NCBI RefSeq assembly: GCF_001904745.1
Contig: NZ_MRCD01000008.1
Coordinates: forward strand, 1 to 64,000
Direction: 5' to 3'
DNA: 64,000 bases
Origin: Calothrix sp. HK-06
GTDB taxonomy: Bacteria; Cyanobacteriota; Cyanobacteriia; Cyanobacteriales; Nostocaceae
In this document: positions 1 to 9,665 of the stretch, piece after piece
Layout of the letters: the number at the start of each line of letters is the position of its first letter
Numbering within the stretch: position 1 is the stretch's first letter
The notes under the pieces: model-generated
The model's database searches: none
The model's input: the letters and a program-made list of their open reading frames with translations, nothing else
Told to the model about the DNA's origin: nothing
Program-made: the position numbers and the translations under genes

Positions 1-155
1 ACGAAAAATCAACGTTTTATAGCAAAGTTTTTGTCAAGAAGCCCGGTTTCTAGGCCTGGTGCAAGATGTGAGTTAAGTCAAAATTTTAGCTGGAATACAA
101 AATTTAAGTTCATAATGGCTGTAATATAAGCCCCGTAAACATTTTAAGCTCCTGA

Positions 156-525
156 TTCCAAACATTTAGCACGCTAATTACACAAGAACTGCAAAGCGGC
201 GCCGTGGTTACATCAGTAGAAAATGCAGTCCAAACTATACAAGCTTTTGAGCAAAGAAAGTTTGATATGCTTCTAAGCGATATTGGAATGCCTCAAATGG
301 ACGGTTACGCGCTGATGCGACACATTCGGGCAGTAACATATGGGCAAAACACAAAAATTGTAGCTGTAGCACTGACTGCCTATGCTGGAGAAATGAATCA
401 ACAGCAAGCACAAAGCAGCAGGATTTCAAAGACATGTTACCAAACCAGTTGACCCAGAGCATCTGGTAAACGTTATTGTTGATTTAAAAAATAAAAGTAG
501 AAATATTTCCAAAAGTGCATATTGA
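156..525 (+). pseudogene. Frameshifted response-regulator receiver (REC) domain remnant
   Basis: The reading frame before and after position 204 encodes the second half of a receiver domain: a typical phospho-acceptor strand (LLSDIGMPQMDGY, Asp in the SDIGMP motif) and the LTAYA strand. Near 412-414 a run of A appears to carry one extra base. The frame then changes, and the downstream frame gives GFQRHVTKPVDPEHL, with the conserved Lys of the KPVDP motif, ending with TGA at 523-525. The N-terminal acidic residues are missing because a stop lies at 153-155. The closest in-window relatives are the C-terminal receivers of the kinases at 16-18 kb. It is best read as the decayed 3' end of a hybrid histidine kinase, not an active regulator. 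Confidence 0.75.
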
Positions 526-649
526 CTCCAACCTCTACCCTATAGAGTAATTAAGCCCCAAAACCAATTAAGTATAAACACTGAAGCAAAAAATACTCGT
601 AATTGCGTATTAATGCTTAACTACTATTAAGGGATAAAGAGGTACTATT

Positions 650-2242
650 ATGTTGAATTTTACAAATTGGAAGAACATTCCAGCGCTACCTAAGCGTGAA
701 CACAATAATCAGAAATTTTTTACATACCTTATACTGAATAACCGAAAAGGATTCTCTTCGCTACAATGGAAAAATCAGCGGAATTTACAACGTAATATTA
801 AGTTGTATGAACAAATGCATCACAAATTTCGTGATTTATGTCATCTGCAAGATAAAGGGAATGCAATGGCGCAATTTTGGCGCGAAGTTGTGCTGAATGA
901 AGCAACCGCTAATTCTTGGGAACCGACTAATAAAACGCAGTTAGCATGGGAACACTTAGCAAGTTTTTTTGAAGAAAAGTGTTATTGGACTGCTAAGGAT
1001 TTGTGCAGGGACTCAAATTTAGAAACTTGGGAGGAATTTTTGTGTTTAGCAAGATTACTAATTTATAATCCTCTCAAATTAAGAGAAATTTTAGTTCGGT
1101 ATAATCCTTCTAGAAAGAATTTAGATGCTTATGTGTCTGAAGCTTTAAGTAATTATGTCAAAAGTGAAACGACCCAAAATAAATTCTCGCGATGGCGCCT
1201 TCTTTATAGTAAAAGTGATAAAGAATTGAAAGAAGCGTTACAAGTTTTTGGACGGAATGAACCAGAAATTTCACAACTTATCTTTGCAAGAAAATATTTT
1301 AAACAAGTTTATCTTATGAGTAAAGTTAAAAACCCTGCTAGAAAGGTTGGTCAGAAATGGCTTAATCCAGATGCACATGATTTTGAACAATCTGCAAAGT
1401 GTTATAATACCGAAAAATCAAGTAAATCGGCGCCATACGAAGTATCAGTTAATTCCATGAAAGTAACTGGTACAGAAATACAACAGTGGATGGAGATTTG
1501 TATTCAAGCGTTGGAACAGTATCCAAAATCAATTTTACCTCAGTTTTCATTAGAAGCACTACAATCTACAGGATTTGAAGCTAAATCTGAATCAATAAAA
1601 TCAATTGAAGAACTTGAATGGCAAAACGCATTAGTCGCAGAAGAAAGTGAACAATTGCACTCATCAGATACAATTAATTCAACTTTGTCTGAACATTTAA
1701 AAACGTTAAAGCTCGATGTTCAAAAAATTCTGTTTCTTTACTATGGCTTCAACTTCAATCAAAAGCAGCTAGCTGATATATTAAATATGAATCAAAGTAG
1801 TATTTCTCGCTGTTTAACAAAATCTATGTTAAATTTATCAACTGATATATTAAATATTTCGCAACCGCAAGTTTGGACATGTGATTATATACAAAGATGG
1901 TTAAAGCAAAGCTATCAGGCGCCTACCCATTCAGATATACTTCAAGCAAGTTTAGTTATGAGTGTGAAGAAGCTCTCAGATGAGGAACGAGAACTTTTAC
2001 AGGTTTATCGTAATCAACAACTCAATATGGATAAAGATAAAAGTAAATTTGATAATATAATAAATAAATTACAAGATAATTTCCTAAAAGATATTAATAA
2101 TTGGATGAAAAAATATATTGACAAATGGCTGAGTAAGTATTATAAATCTGTTTCTATATCCCTCTTAAAAAATGCAAATTATAAATACAATGAAAAATTA
2201 GATACACAAACAATAGTTTCTTTAGTAGAAACATATTTTTAA
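650..2242 (+). CDS. Sigma-70-like helix-turn-helix protein of the cyanobacterial DUF1822-associated type
   Basis: This 530-residue protein starts at an ATG preceded by AGAGGT. A central helical region (about residues 70-215) resembles the large cyanobacterial sigma-factor-like proteins. Around residues 347-395 there is a region-4-like helix-turn-helix with the pattern LFLYYGF, then NQKQLADIL, then NQSSISRCL, as in sigma factors that recognise the -35 box. No clear region 2 is visible, so whether it directs transcription as a true sigma factor is uncertain. It lies 63 bases upstream of a DUF1822 gene on the same strand, a pairing known in filamentous cyanobacteria and often found near TPS or CHAT genes. 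Here a truncated TPS gene follows, convergent. Its regulatory targets are unknown. Confidence 0.7.
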   Translation: MLNFTNWKNIPALPKREHNNQKFFTYLILNNRKGFSSLQWKNQRNLQRNIKLYEQMHHKFRDLCHLQDKGNAMAQFWREVVLNEATANSWEPTNKTQLAWEHLASFFEEKCYWTAKDLCRDSNLETWEEFLCLARLLIYNPLKLREILVRYNPSRKNLDAYVSEALSNYVKSETTQNKFSRWRLLYSKSDKELKEALQVFGRNEPEISQLIFARKYFKQVYLMSKVKNPARKVGQKWLNPDAHDFEQSAKCYNTEKSSKSAPYEVSVNSMKVTGTEIQQWMEICIQALEQYPKSILPQFSLEALQSTGFEAKSESIKSIEELEWQNALVAEESEQLHSSDTINSTLSEHLKTLKLDVQKILFLYYGFNFNQKQLADILNMNQSSISRCLTKSMLNLSTDILNISQPQVWTCDYIQRWLKQSYQAPTHSDILQASLVMSVKKLSDEERELLQVYRNQQLNMDKDKSKFDNIINKLQDNFLKDINNWMKKYIDKWLSKYYKSVSISLLKNANYKYNEKLDTQTIVSLVETYF

Positions 2243-2305
2243 TTTTATTTCATTAGCCACTGTTTAGTACTTGTGTTAAATACTTGAAATTGTGAGGAAA
2301 ATACC

Positions 2306-3538
2306 ATGTTGAGACTACCTGATTTTATGTCAATCGATACAGCAAATTTGTGGCTTAATGTTCCGCAATTAGAACAAGAAAAAGCACATAGACAAGCCCA
2401 AAGTTATTCTAACCCGACTGCTTGTTATAATGCTTATCTAAATAACATTTGTCTGTATCAATTTTTCAATTGGCTTGAAGATTGGTTACGCGAAGAATAT
2501 AATTTAAGTGCTTCCGTTTTTCCTTCTGAGCAAGGTCTTGCTTATATTTGGGAAGTTGTAAGTGGTGCAGCTATCCAATTTGGTGATACTCGACTGGTAT
2601 TAATTCCTACAGAAACGTTAGATTTGGATGTTTTGTGTGTACCTCAAGAGTGGGTGGATATTGGGAGTTGGAAAGCAGATTATTATATTGGTGTACAAGT
2701 AAATTTAGATGCTGATGATGATTGCTGGATGCGAGTATATGGTTTTACTACGCACCGTCAACTTAAAAATCAAGGCACTTATAACCAAGATTCTCGCTGT
2801 TACTCTTTACCTGTAGAAGCATTAGCAGATAATATTATTTCTTTATTTGCAACATTAGAATTAAATTTGCAGGTTGCAGTACCATCTGAAGTTACCTTAT
2901 CTGAAGTTGAAGCTACAGATTTATTACATATTTTAGGTGACGCATCAGTTTATAATCCAAGATTGTTTGATATCCCATTTACTCAATGGGCAGCGCTTAT
3001 TTCTAATGAACAATGGCGCCAACAACTTTACAATCGACGTTTAGGTATACTCAAAAATACTGCGTCTGTTTCTTTACTCAACCAGTCAACAGCTTTAGTC
3101 AATCTTAATCAATGGTTTGAACAGTTTTTTGAAGTCGGTTGGCAGTCTGTTGATGCACTTATCGATACACATTTACTCAATTTAGCGCTTGAGTGTAGAG
3201 GTTCCCACAGTAAGGAGTTGACACAAAAAGGCGCCAAAATAGTTGACCTAGGAATGCAAATTGATGGAAAATCGGTAGCGTTACTACTTGCTATTTCTAC
3301 TGAAGCTGAGGGAAAAACAGGAGTTATTGCACAAGTTCATCCTACTGGTAATGATGCCTACCTACCACTGAATTTAAAGCTGTCGCTGATAGAATCTGGT
3401 AATGTTTTACAAGAGATTCAATCGAGGAGTCGAGATTGCTATATTCAGTTAAATCGTTTTAAAGTATTACCTGGTGCTAATTTTAGTATTAGACTAGTCT
3501 TAGGGGAATTTAGTATCACCGAAGATTTTGTGATTTGA
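2306..3538 (+). CDS. DUF1822 family protein
   Basis: This protein of 410 residues starts at an ATG with GAGGAA upstream. It has the DUF1822 signature order: an N-terminal helical segment with paired tryptophans (FNWLEDWLREE), a middle beta-rich region, and a C-terminal half beginning near 'LNQWFEQFFEVGWQS' that ends in a beta-sandwich-like block. DUF1822 has no assigned biochemical function. In cyanobacteria it is typically encoded directly after a sigma-70-like gene, as here, which suggests the two act together. No signal peptide or membrane segment is visible, so it is probably cytoplasmic. The 3' end overlaps the truncated TPS reading frame on the opposite strand by 23 bases. Confidence 0.8.
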   Translation: MLRLPDFMSIDTANLWLNVPQLEQEKAHRQAQSYSNPTACYNAYLNNICLYQFFNWLEDWLREEYNLSASVFPSEQGLAYIWEVVSGAAIQFGDTRLVLIPTETLDLDVLCVPQEWVDIGSWKADYYIGVQVNLDADDDCWMRVYGFTTHRQLKNQGTYNQDSRCYSLPVEALADNIISLFATLELNLQVAVPSEVTLSEVEATDLLHILGDASVYNPRLFDIPFTQWAALISNEQWRQQLYNRRLGILKNTASVSLLNQSTALVNLNQWFEQFFEVGWQSVDALIDTHLLNLALECRGSHSKELTQKGAKIVDLGMQIDGKSVALLLAISTEAEGKTGVIAQVHPTGNDAYLPLNLKLSLIESGNVLQEIQSRSRDCYIQLNRFKVLPGANFSIRLVLGEFSITEDFVI

Positions 3539-4325
3539 TACAAAACTTAGTTAAACACAACAAGCACACGATGAGTAAGTTAGTCGTTATAACAATATTT
3601 ATATTTCCTGGAGCAGAAACACCTGCTAATTCAATTCTTCCACCATAAGCATTCAACTGTCCACCATCCATTATGACATTACCGCCAATGAGTAGTAAGC
3701 TTTTACCGTCAGGTACTCGCAAACCATATGTTTCAAAATTGGCTAAATGAAGTCCAGCAGGTGCGACTGAGTTATTTTGAATTGGTGCTGTAGAGATTTG
3801 GTTGTATAAAAAAGCGGAAGGGTTTATTGTTAGTACAGGTGTTGGCGCCTCTGGGTTTGTAGCACTGAATGTACCTAGATTACCAAATTGTAGAGCATTA
3901 GCAGTTGTAGCGACGAAAGAACCGCGAATATCTAGACTACCATTTTGCCCAAATACTATTCCATTCGGGTTAATTAAAAAAAGATTGGTGACAATACCGT
4001 CTGCCTTAATTAACCCGTTAATATCAGAGCGCGCGCTACCAGTCACCCTTGTTATGATATTTTGAACATCTGGAGAAGTATTAAAAAAAGCTGTACTATT
4101 ACCAGGCACAGAAAATTCCGAGAAACTATGGAATAAATTACTACCAGCGCGCGTTCCACCTTCAATAAATCGCGTATTATCGTGCAGTCTTACAGTTGAC
4201 TGATTAGGCAATGTCGCATCTGGAATTATTTGTGCGTGACATCTAACCTTATGAGATTGAATGGTAAAAAATGCGACACAAGAAGCAAATCCAGTTCGTT
4301 GTAACCATCTAAATCGCATAGGCAC
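3516..4325 (-). pseudogene. Truncated two-partner-secretion exoprotein (haemagglutination-activity N-terminal domain only)
   Basis: The first 240 or so residues form a recognisable TPS domain: IIPDATLPNQSTV, the GGTRAGSNLFHSF block, FFNTSPDVQNIITRVTG, and the NPNG motif of LFLINPNGIVFGQ. This domain normally directs export by a TpsB outer-membrane transporter. Homology stops abruptly near position 3600, after GVSAPGNI. The last 25-30 residues are random sequence running antisense into the DUF1822 gene. The intact relative in this window is 980 residues, against 269 here. The N-terminus is poorly signal-like (Cys and Phe rich). It is most likely a dead 5' fragment, although a short secreted product cannot be excluded. 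Confidence 0.7.
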
Positions 4326-4337
4326 CTCTTAACGTAG

Positions 4338-4362
4338 GTTGGGTGGAGGAACGGAACCCAAC
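4338..4362. repeat. GTTGGGT hairpin repeat, copy 1
   Basis: The 7-base arms GTTGGGT and ACCCAAC flank a short loop. The same arms recur at 20452-20480 and 32164-32191, and nearly so at 30417-30442, always between genes. They form an intergenic palindromic repeat family that may act as transcript ends. Confidence 0.55.
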
Positions 4363-4437
4363 AAAAGTTGATATTACCGTTCATTACATAATCTAGGGGT
4401 AGAAAACCTAAGTTATGCGGCGCCTATCGCGCAAAAA

Positions 4438-6555
4438 TTAATTTTCTGATAATAAATTATATGCTTCGTTAATTTGATGCATTTTTTCTTGTGCTTGTCG
4501 TTGTTGTGATTTATCTGTAAATAAGTCAGGGTGCCATTTTTTTACAAGTTTTCGGTATGCTTGTTTAATATCTGTAATCGAGGCGCCTTCTTCTAACCCT
4601 AACACACTTAGGCTGTGCGTTTGATTGATATTATTGGCAAGGGTGTTTGGTTTAGAATTACTTGGTACACCCATATTAGCTTTCATTTGTGCAATTTCTT
4701 CATCGAGTTCCCAATTGCGGAATTTTGCCTCAACTTCTGCTACATTTGTTTTTGGTAACGGTTGTTTTGGTAATGGTTGTTTTGGTAATGGTGCCTCAGA
4801 AACAGGTGTTTGATTTTGCTGAGGTATTCCTACAGTTTCTTTGGCGCCAACTCCTTGAGAACGATATACTGTTTGAGTATTTGTATTTTTAGTTACTTCG
4901 TTAGTTACTTCTACTTTGAATTGATTCGGTGTTGATATTCCTAAATTGTTTTCTAGTGCTTGGTTGAGTTGAAGTAAAGTATTTTGCCATTGTTGCAATT
5001 CTTGACGCTTCTGGATAATATTTGGTGTATCGGTAGGTTCGACAAAACGAATAATGAGGTTTGCTTTGCGTTCGTAGTCATTTAATATAGATAAGCTTTC
5101 ACGACTAAAGCTACTCAAATAATCATCGACTGCATCCAGACATAATGTTGCAACCTGTTGATGATATGATTGAGTAGATGATTCTTTTCCTTGTTCTTGA
5201 ATGGTTTTATTGGCTAAATAAGCAATACTACCTAAAACTGCGGCGCCTAATGGGCCACCAAGAACCCAACCTATACCGCTACCTACTGCCAATGAACCAG
5301 GTTCACTCAAGTCACTACTATTATTAGTACGGGGTGGTAAAGTAACTTTAGGATGTTTAGGTAAGGGTAATACTAAATCTCCTTTTTGCTGAGATGAGAA
5401 AAACTCGTAAGCTTGGTCTAACCATTTGGTGACTGCTAGCTGTAAATTCTTCAAATCTGATTTAAAGGTGTTTTCCCAAGTGGTAAAATTTTCTTGTGCT
5501 AAAGCAACTGCTGCATCACTTTGATATTTTTCCCGCAGCTTACTCAATTCTAAATGCGAACGTAGTTTATTCAGACTTTGAGAAAAACCTTGTTGTATCA
5601 ATCTTTCTGCACGTCTTTTAATTTCATTTGCAGCATTATTTTTATCGGTAATTTTTTTAATCTCATTCTCAAGGGGGGTTATTTTTGCTTGCAAAGCTTG
5701 CTGAAACTGTTGTGTTACTGCTACAACTCGCGGCGCCACAACTTCTTTTCGGTTACGCTTGAGTATAGTCGCGACATTTTGTAGCGCTGTTTCAAATTCC
5801 ACTAACCCGCTACTACTAGCTAAACTAGTATCACCTTTAATTCTCGCACGTAAAGCGGGTAATGCATCAACTCGATATAAGTTGCTAAAACCGGATGGAA
5901 TATCCGCACGAAAACTTTCGGCAACGAACCGCAAACGGTTTTGTACCTCTTTTTGTTCGTCGGGTTCGAGCAAGTTAATAAAGTTAGCGACAAAAATAAC
6001 TGTCTTAATACCCCTATCGAGTAACCAGTCGCGTAAATTCTCACGCTCACCCAAAGTCATTAACTTGCGAGCGTCTAATAACTGTACAACTAAGTCGGCG
6101 CCTAAAAGTTGCTCTTTAACTAAATTATCCTGTGCTTCGCGGTCATTTGTACCAGGTAAATCCAGAAATTCAATTCCTGTTTCTAAAAATGGATGGGGAT
6201 AAAACACTTCAACTGAAGTAACATCACCTCGCATCCGTCTATCACCATCTAAAACAGCAAACTCTTTTAATATATCTGTCCCGCTACGATATATTTCACT
6301 ACCGTTACTAAGTAAAATACGAGTTCGTATATTTGTACCATATTTTACTGTAATAGCGGCGCCTGTAGTTGGAATTAAATCGATGGGTAAAGTCTTGCTA
6401 CCCAACATCGCATTTAATAAAGTAGACTTGCCGTGGTTGAAGGGTCCAAATACCGCAATGCGAAAATTGGGATTATTAAGATAGTCACAGATAGCAGTTA
6501 CATCTTGGTTCAGTAACTTCGATACACTCTTAAGGATATTTATTAAATCTTGCAT
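4438..6555 (-). CDS. Dynamin-like GTPase with C-terminal DnaJ domain
   Basis: A 705-residue protein with an N-terminal GTPase domain: G1 GPFNHGKS at residues 37-44, G2 threonines near 63-64, G3 DLPG at 132-135, and an NFIN sequence near 191 in place of canonical N/TKxD. A helical region with a glycine-rich hydrophobic stretch (about 420-455) could be a membrane-inserting paddle. A proline linker made of QPLPK repeats follows, encoded by near-identical 15-base units. The last 58 residues form a J domain with HPD at about 675-677, so the protein could recruit an Hsp70. It is the third gene of a minus-strand operon, 87 bases after BDLP. Membrane remodelling with chaperone recruitment is inferred, not shown. 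Confidence 0.85.
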   Translation of the reverse strand: MQDLINILKSVSKLLNQDVTAICDYLNNPNFRIAVFGPFNHGKSTLLNAMLGSKTLPIDLIPTTGAAITVKYGTNIRTRILLSNGSEIYRSGTDILKEFAVLDGDRRMRGDVTSVEVFYPHPFLETGIEFLDLPGTNDREAQDNLVKEQLLGADLVVQLLDARKLMTLGERENLRDWLLDRGIKTVIFVANFINLLEPDEQKEVQNRLRFVAESFRADIPSGFSNLYRVDALPALRARIKGDTSLASSSGLVEFETALQNVATILKRNRKEVVAPRVVAVTQQFQQALQAKITPLENEIKKITDKNNAANEIKRRAERLIQQGFSQSLNKLRSHLELSKLREKYQSDAAVALAQENFTTWENTFKSDLKNLQLAVTKWLDQAYEFFSSQQKGDLVLPLPKHPKVTLPPRTNNSSDLSEPGSLAVGSGIGWVLGGPLGAAVLGSIAYLANKTIQEQGKESSTQSYHQQVATLCLDAVDDYLSSFSRESLSILNDYERKANLIIRFVEPTDTPNIIQKRQELQQWQNTLLQLNQALENNLGISTPNQFKVEVTNEVTKNTNTQTVYRSQGVGAKETVGIPQQNQTPVSEAPLPKQPLPKQPLPKTNVAEVEAKFRNWELDEEIAQMKANMGVPSNSKPNTLANNINQTHSLSVLGLEEGASITDIKQAYRKLVKKWHPDLFTDKSQQRQAQEKMHQINEAYNLLSEN

Positions 6556-6642
6556 AATTCTTTCTTTTCTTTCTTTGCCTTATGCAGCATCCTTTGCGGT
6601 TTGTTTATTAAACCGCAAAGTTCTCAAACTTCGCAAAGGTAA

Positions 6643-8697
6643 TTAACTGTAATATGTAAGGAGATTAGAGAAAGCTGATTCGATGTTGTTTAATTGGGTA
6701 AACACGTCTTCAGTGAGTTTGTTCAACCGTTTTAATTCAGCTTCGTTATTAATTTCGCGCGTTTCTTTCTGTTTGAGTAAGTTATCGAGTTCAGACTTTC
6801 GCGATAATATATCCTCGTTTATCCGTTTGCCAACTTCACGCTCATAAGCATCAAAACATTCTTTCACAGCATCGTATACTGTTTTAGATTGCTCCTGCGC
6901 TACTTGGGGTAAATACTTAACAAGTTCTTTCTTCGCAGTTTTGACTAATTCTTTACGTGCTTGGTCTGCTTGTAACATTCCTACACCTAAACCAAGTACT
7001 GCAAAACCTATGGGTCCCAAGAATATACCAGCAACAGTAGATAATAATCCACCGACACCTAATACTGTAAAATAATTTAATAATATATTCTTCCAATCAA
7101 ACCCGGCGCCTGCCATTGCAAAACCTGCTAAATTACCCCTAGATAACGATAAAAGTCCCATTGCCCATTTTGCCCAACCTGGTGCATCTTCTTCACTAGA
7201 TACATTTGTATTAAGTTTAACTTTTTCACCAGTGAGTTTTTCGGTAATTTGATTGGTAATTTGATTATATGAGTCACCGTATTTAGCTGCGCTTCTACCT
7301 AACTGTACAAACGCACTATTAATATCGCGTTCAGCAGTAAGACTCCATGCGGCAAGTTTATCTGTAATATATTGTTCAAATGCTTTTTGGAGTGCAGCAT
7401 TAAATGCTTCCCGTTTACCACTGCTGAGAAAGTCGAGTATATTTAACTCTGGTTGATAACGCAGAAAGTCTGTTTCAAAGGTATTACCCAAGTTTAAAAC
7501 GTAGCTGCGGAACGAGTCTGATATATTATGTGCTTGGGTATCACGGGTTTTGAGAATTTCTTTTTGGAAGTCGTCACGAATATTGGTAAGTTTATTAAAT
7601 TCGGGTTCAACGGAGTTTATTCGGTTCCGAAGTTCTTCAACACCCTGTTCAAGTAAAGGTATTCGTCGTTCGATACTTTCTTTGGTGTTGTTACTTGCAG
7701 TACGTGCAAGTGTACGAACTTGTCGGAGTTCTGAAACAGCACGTTCACGGGTGAGGAATGTATTTAAGGCGCCCATAAACTGTGGAAATCCTGTATCATC
7801 TAAATCAGCTTGAGGATTTTTTAAGCGTTTACGAAGCGCTTGGATAGAGGAAAGCTCGAATACTCGTTCATCATATATATTATGCCCATCGATATCGCAG
7901 TATTCTGCTAAGTTAGCGTGGAAAACTTTGCGTAACCGTTCTTCAGCTTCACGTAACTCATCTTCATCGTCGGGGTCAATAAGCGCTTCTTTTACTTGGT
8001 CCCAAGCATTTATCAGGAAAAATACAGAAAGACCACGATTTTTAATATAATTCTCTAAATATCGTCGTTCACCTAACGTACAAGGTTGTGACGCACGTAA
8101 AACGAATAAAATAGCGTGACAGTTATTAATGTAGCCCAATGATAACTCGTTACGTGCTTCGGTATCATTCAAACCGGGACTGTCAACAATTTCAATTCCG
8201 CGTTCGAGTAAAGGTAAAGGATATTCTACTATGGCATGAGTAACACCTGGGAAAGCTTGTTTATTATCTTGTTCTAACCTCTTGGCTTCAGCTGGGTCGA
8301 TGGTATATTTTACCTTGAAGGTTTCAAAGTCCATTGTTTGAGGTGGTTTGCCATCGTCAAAATGTACCGTAACCTTTTTTTCGGCGCCGTAGCGAAGTAC
8401 AGTTAAGATGGCAGTACAAGGATTAACGTCACTGGGTAAAATCCGCTCTCCAATCAAAGCGTTAAGAAAAGTACTCTTACCTCGCTTCATGTCACCCAAC
8501 ACCATCAAGCGAAATACTCCTGTACGGAGATTATTACTTGCCACACGTATATCATCAATATCGCGTGTACTATCCCCTACAGCTTGATTAATGGTATCAG
8601 CCATTTTATCAAGAGATGCAGCCACTTGCGCGCGTACCTGAATTACACGCTCTAAATCATTGAGAAAGTTATCAGTCCCATTTCCTGCCATCTTCAA
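6643..8697 (-). CDS. Bacterial dynamin-like protein, BDLP type
   Basis: At 684 residues, it has the length and sequence pattern of the Nostoc punctiforme BDLP, which tubulates membranes when bound to GTP. Visible features are G1 GDMKRGKS at 68-75, G2 NPCTA near 92-96, G3 DSPG at 172-175 and G4 NAWD at 230-233. Long helical neck and trunk regions and a hydrophobic paddle at about 541-575 follow (FTVLGVGG through GVGML), then a C-terminal helical region. It sits 17 bases after a small membrane protein gene and is followed by a second dynamin, so the three are probably co-transcribed. In known BDLPs the paddle inserts into the membrane and GTP drives polymerisation. The cellular role remains open. 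Confidence 0.92.
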   Translation of the reverse strand: MKMAGNGTDNFLNDLERVIQVRAQVAASLDKMADTINQAVGDSTRDIDDIRVASNNLRTGVFRLMVLGDMKRGKSTFLNALIGERILPSDVNPCTAILTVLRYGAEKKVTVHFDDGKPPQTMDFETFKVKYTIDPAEAKRLEQDNKQAFPGVTHAIVEYPLPLLERGIEIVDSPGLNDTEARNELSLGYINNCHAILFVLRASQPCTLGERRYLENYIKNRGLSVFFLINAWDQVKEALIDPDDEDELREAEERLRKVFHANLAEYCDIDGHNIYDERVFELSSIQALRKRLKNPQADLDDTGFPQFMGALNTFLTRERAVSELRQVRTLARTASNNTKESIERRIPLLEQGVEELRNRINSVEPEFNKLTNIRDDFQKEILKTRDTQAHNISDSFRSYVLNLGNTFETDFLRYQPELNILDFLSSGKREAFNAALQKAFEQYITDKLAAWSLTAERDINSAFVQLGRSAAKYGDSYNQITNQITEKLTGEKVKLNTNVSSEEDAPGWAKWAMGLLSLSRGNLAGFAMAGAGFDWKNILLNYFTVLGVGGLLSTVAGIFLGPIGFAVLGLGVGMLQADQARKELVKTAKKELVKYLPQVAQEQSKTVYDAVKECFDAYEREVGKRINEDILSRKSELDNLLKQKETREINNEAELKRLNKLTEDVFTQLNNIESAFSNLLTYYS

Positions 8698-8714
8698 ATA
8701 ATCCTTGCTATATA

Positions 8715-9041
8715 CTATTTCTTTTTATCGAAAAACAATTTATACCCTACAAATAATAGTGTTCCCACAATTAGCAAATTAGCAACAACCGCAGCAACTC
8801 TAACCAAAGCTATTGCCGCAACCCCAACACCAAATAACTTTAACCCTAGAATTACCTTGGGTTTCCATAATTTTCCCTTCGCTTGTTCGCTTTGGTTATG
8901 CGGAACTCTGGTAGTTTGATAAAATTGAATCTCTTGCTTATTAGACTTTGACTCTAAATCGCGTAAACGTGATTCAGTTTCACGCTGACGAATTTCGCGT
9001 TCGATACGTTCGAGTTCTTTACTGTGTTCCTCCGGTGTCAT
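8715..9041 (-). CDS. Small coiled-coil membrane protein of the dynamin operon
   Basis: The N-terminal half is strongly charged and predicted helical or coiled coil (MTPEEHSKELERIEREIRQR). A hydrophobic segment of about 35 residues follows (FGVGVAAIALV through LLFVGYKLFF), ending in a lysine tail, which suggests a tail-anchored or hairpin membrane protein. The ATG at 9041 is preferred because GGGGG lies about 8 bases upstream, while the in-frame ATG at 9056 lacks such a site. The gene opens a compact minus-strand operon, 17 bases before BDLP. It may tether or recruit the dynamins to a membrane. That is inference from position only, and I recognise no named family. Confidence 0.7.
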   Translation of the reverse strand: MTPEEHSKELERIEREIRQRETESRLRDLESKSNKQEIQFYQTTRVPHNQSEQAKGKLWKPKVILGLKLFGVGVAAIALVRVAAVVANLLIVGTLLFVGYKLFFDKKK

Positions 9042-9178
9042 TTTAGATACCCCCATTAGGTATTCAAAGCATTAATTGCAAAATAGCGCACATAGAAACT
9101 AAAAATCATCAGTGCAACCACTACTTAATAAATAAATATTTGGTGACTTTTGATTAAAGGTTAGACACAAAATTAGTT

Positions 9179-9206
9179 GTAGAGACGTTACATGTAAAGT
9201 CTCTAC
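9179..9206. repeat. GTAGAGAC inverted repeat
   Basis: Arms GTAGAGAC and GTCTCTAC flank a 12-base centre. It belongs to the TGTAGAGACG family also found at 24383, 26466 and 39591. Confidence 0.6.
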
Positions 9207-9229
9207 ATCAATGGTATATCAATGATGCG

Positions 9230-9665
9230 TCATTCTGCATATATTGCAATTTCGGCGCCGTTGTCAGAAATACCGATACAACCGATACCATCAGTGCTAC
9301 TAATACCGCAACGCATCGAAGAGTTCCAGTCAGAAACGATGCTGCTTCCTTGTTGCCATGACATTTGATAAACATAGAAGTCTCGTTGTGAAGCAACATT
9401 TGCGAGTTGAGAAGCAGTTAGTTCTAAAATTAAACAATATTGTTGTGAACATAGCTTTAAATTACCACTACCATCATTGAAAGGTCCTACAACTACATAA
9501 TCACAAAAGTATGTAGTTCCATTTAAAGTAAGTCTACAAGCTGACGGATAAAAGCTTTTATGTACAGTAAAATTCTCAGTTGGTCTAGAATCATGTTGGC
9601 GCCATATTAACACAAAATAGACCAACGGATGTAAGTGCGGCTGCTTTCTCAAGTTTCTTCAGCAT
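9230..9665 (-). pseudogene. Secreted protein gene with frameshift between signal peptide and mature domain
   Basis: The ATG at 9665 opens a clear signal peptide (MLKKLEKAAALTSVGLFCVN) that runs to TGA 24 codons later. The adjacent frame continues without a break into a mature domain (TENFTVHKSFYPSACRLTLNG onwards), with cysteine pairs and the end motif GISDNGAEIAIYAE, stopping at 9230. A small indel near 9590-9600 would fuse the two parts. The mature part is about 125 residues with six cysteines, suggesting a periplasmic or extracellular disulphide-bonded protein. I do not recognise a named family. It is either a recent pseudogene or a sequencing error; the only alternative start within the frame gives a product without a proper signal. 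Confidence 0.65.
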
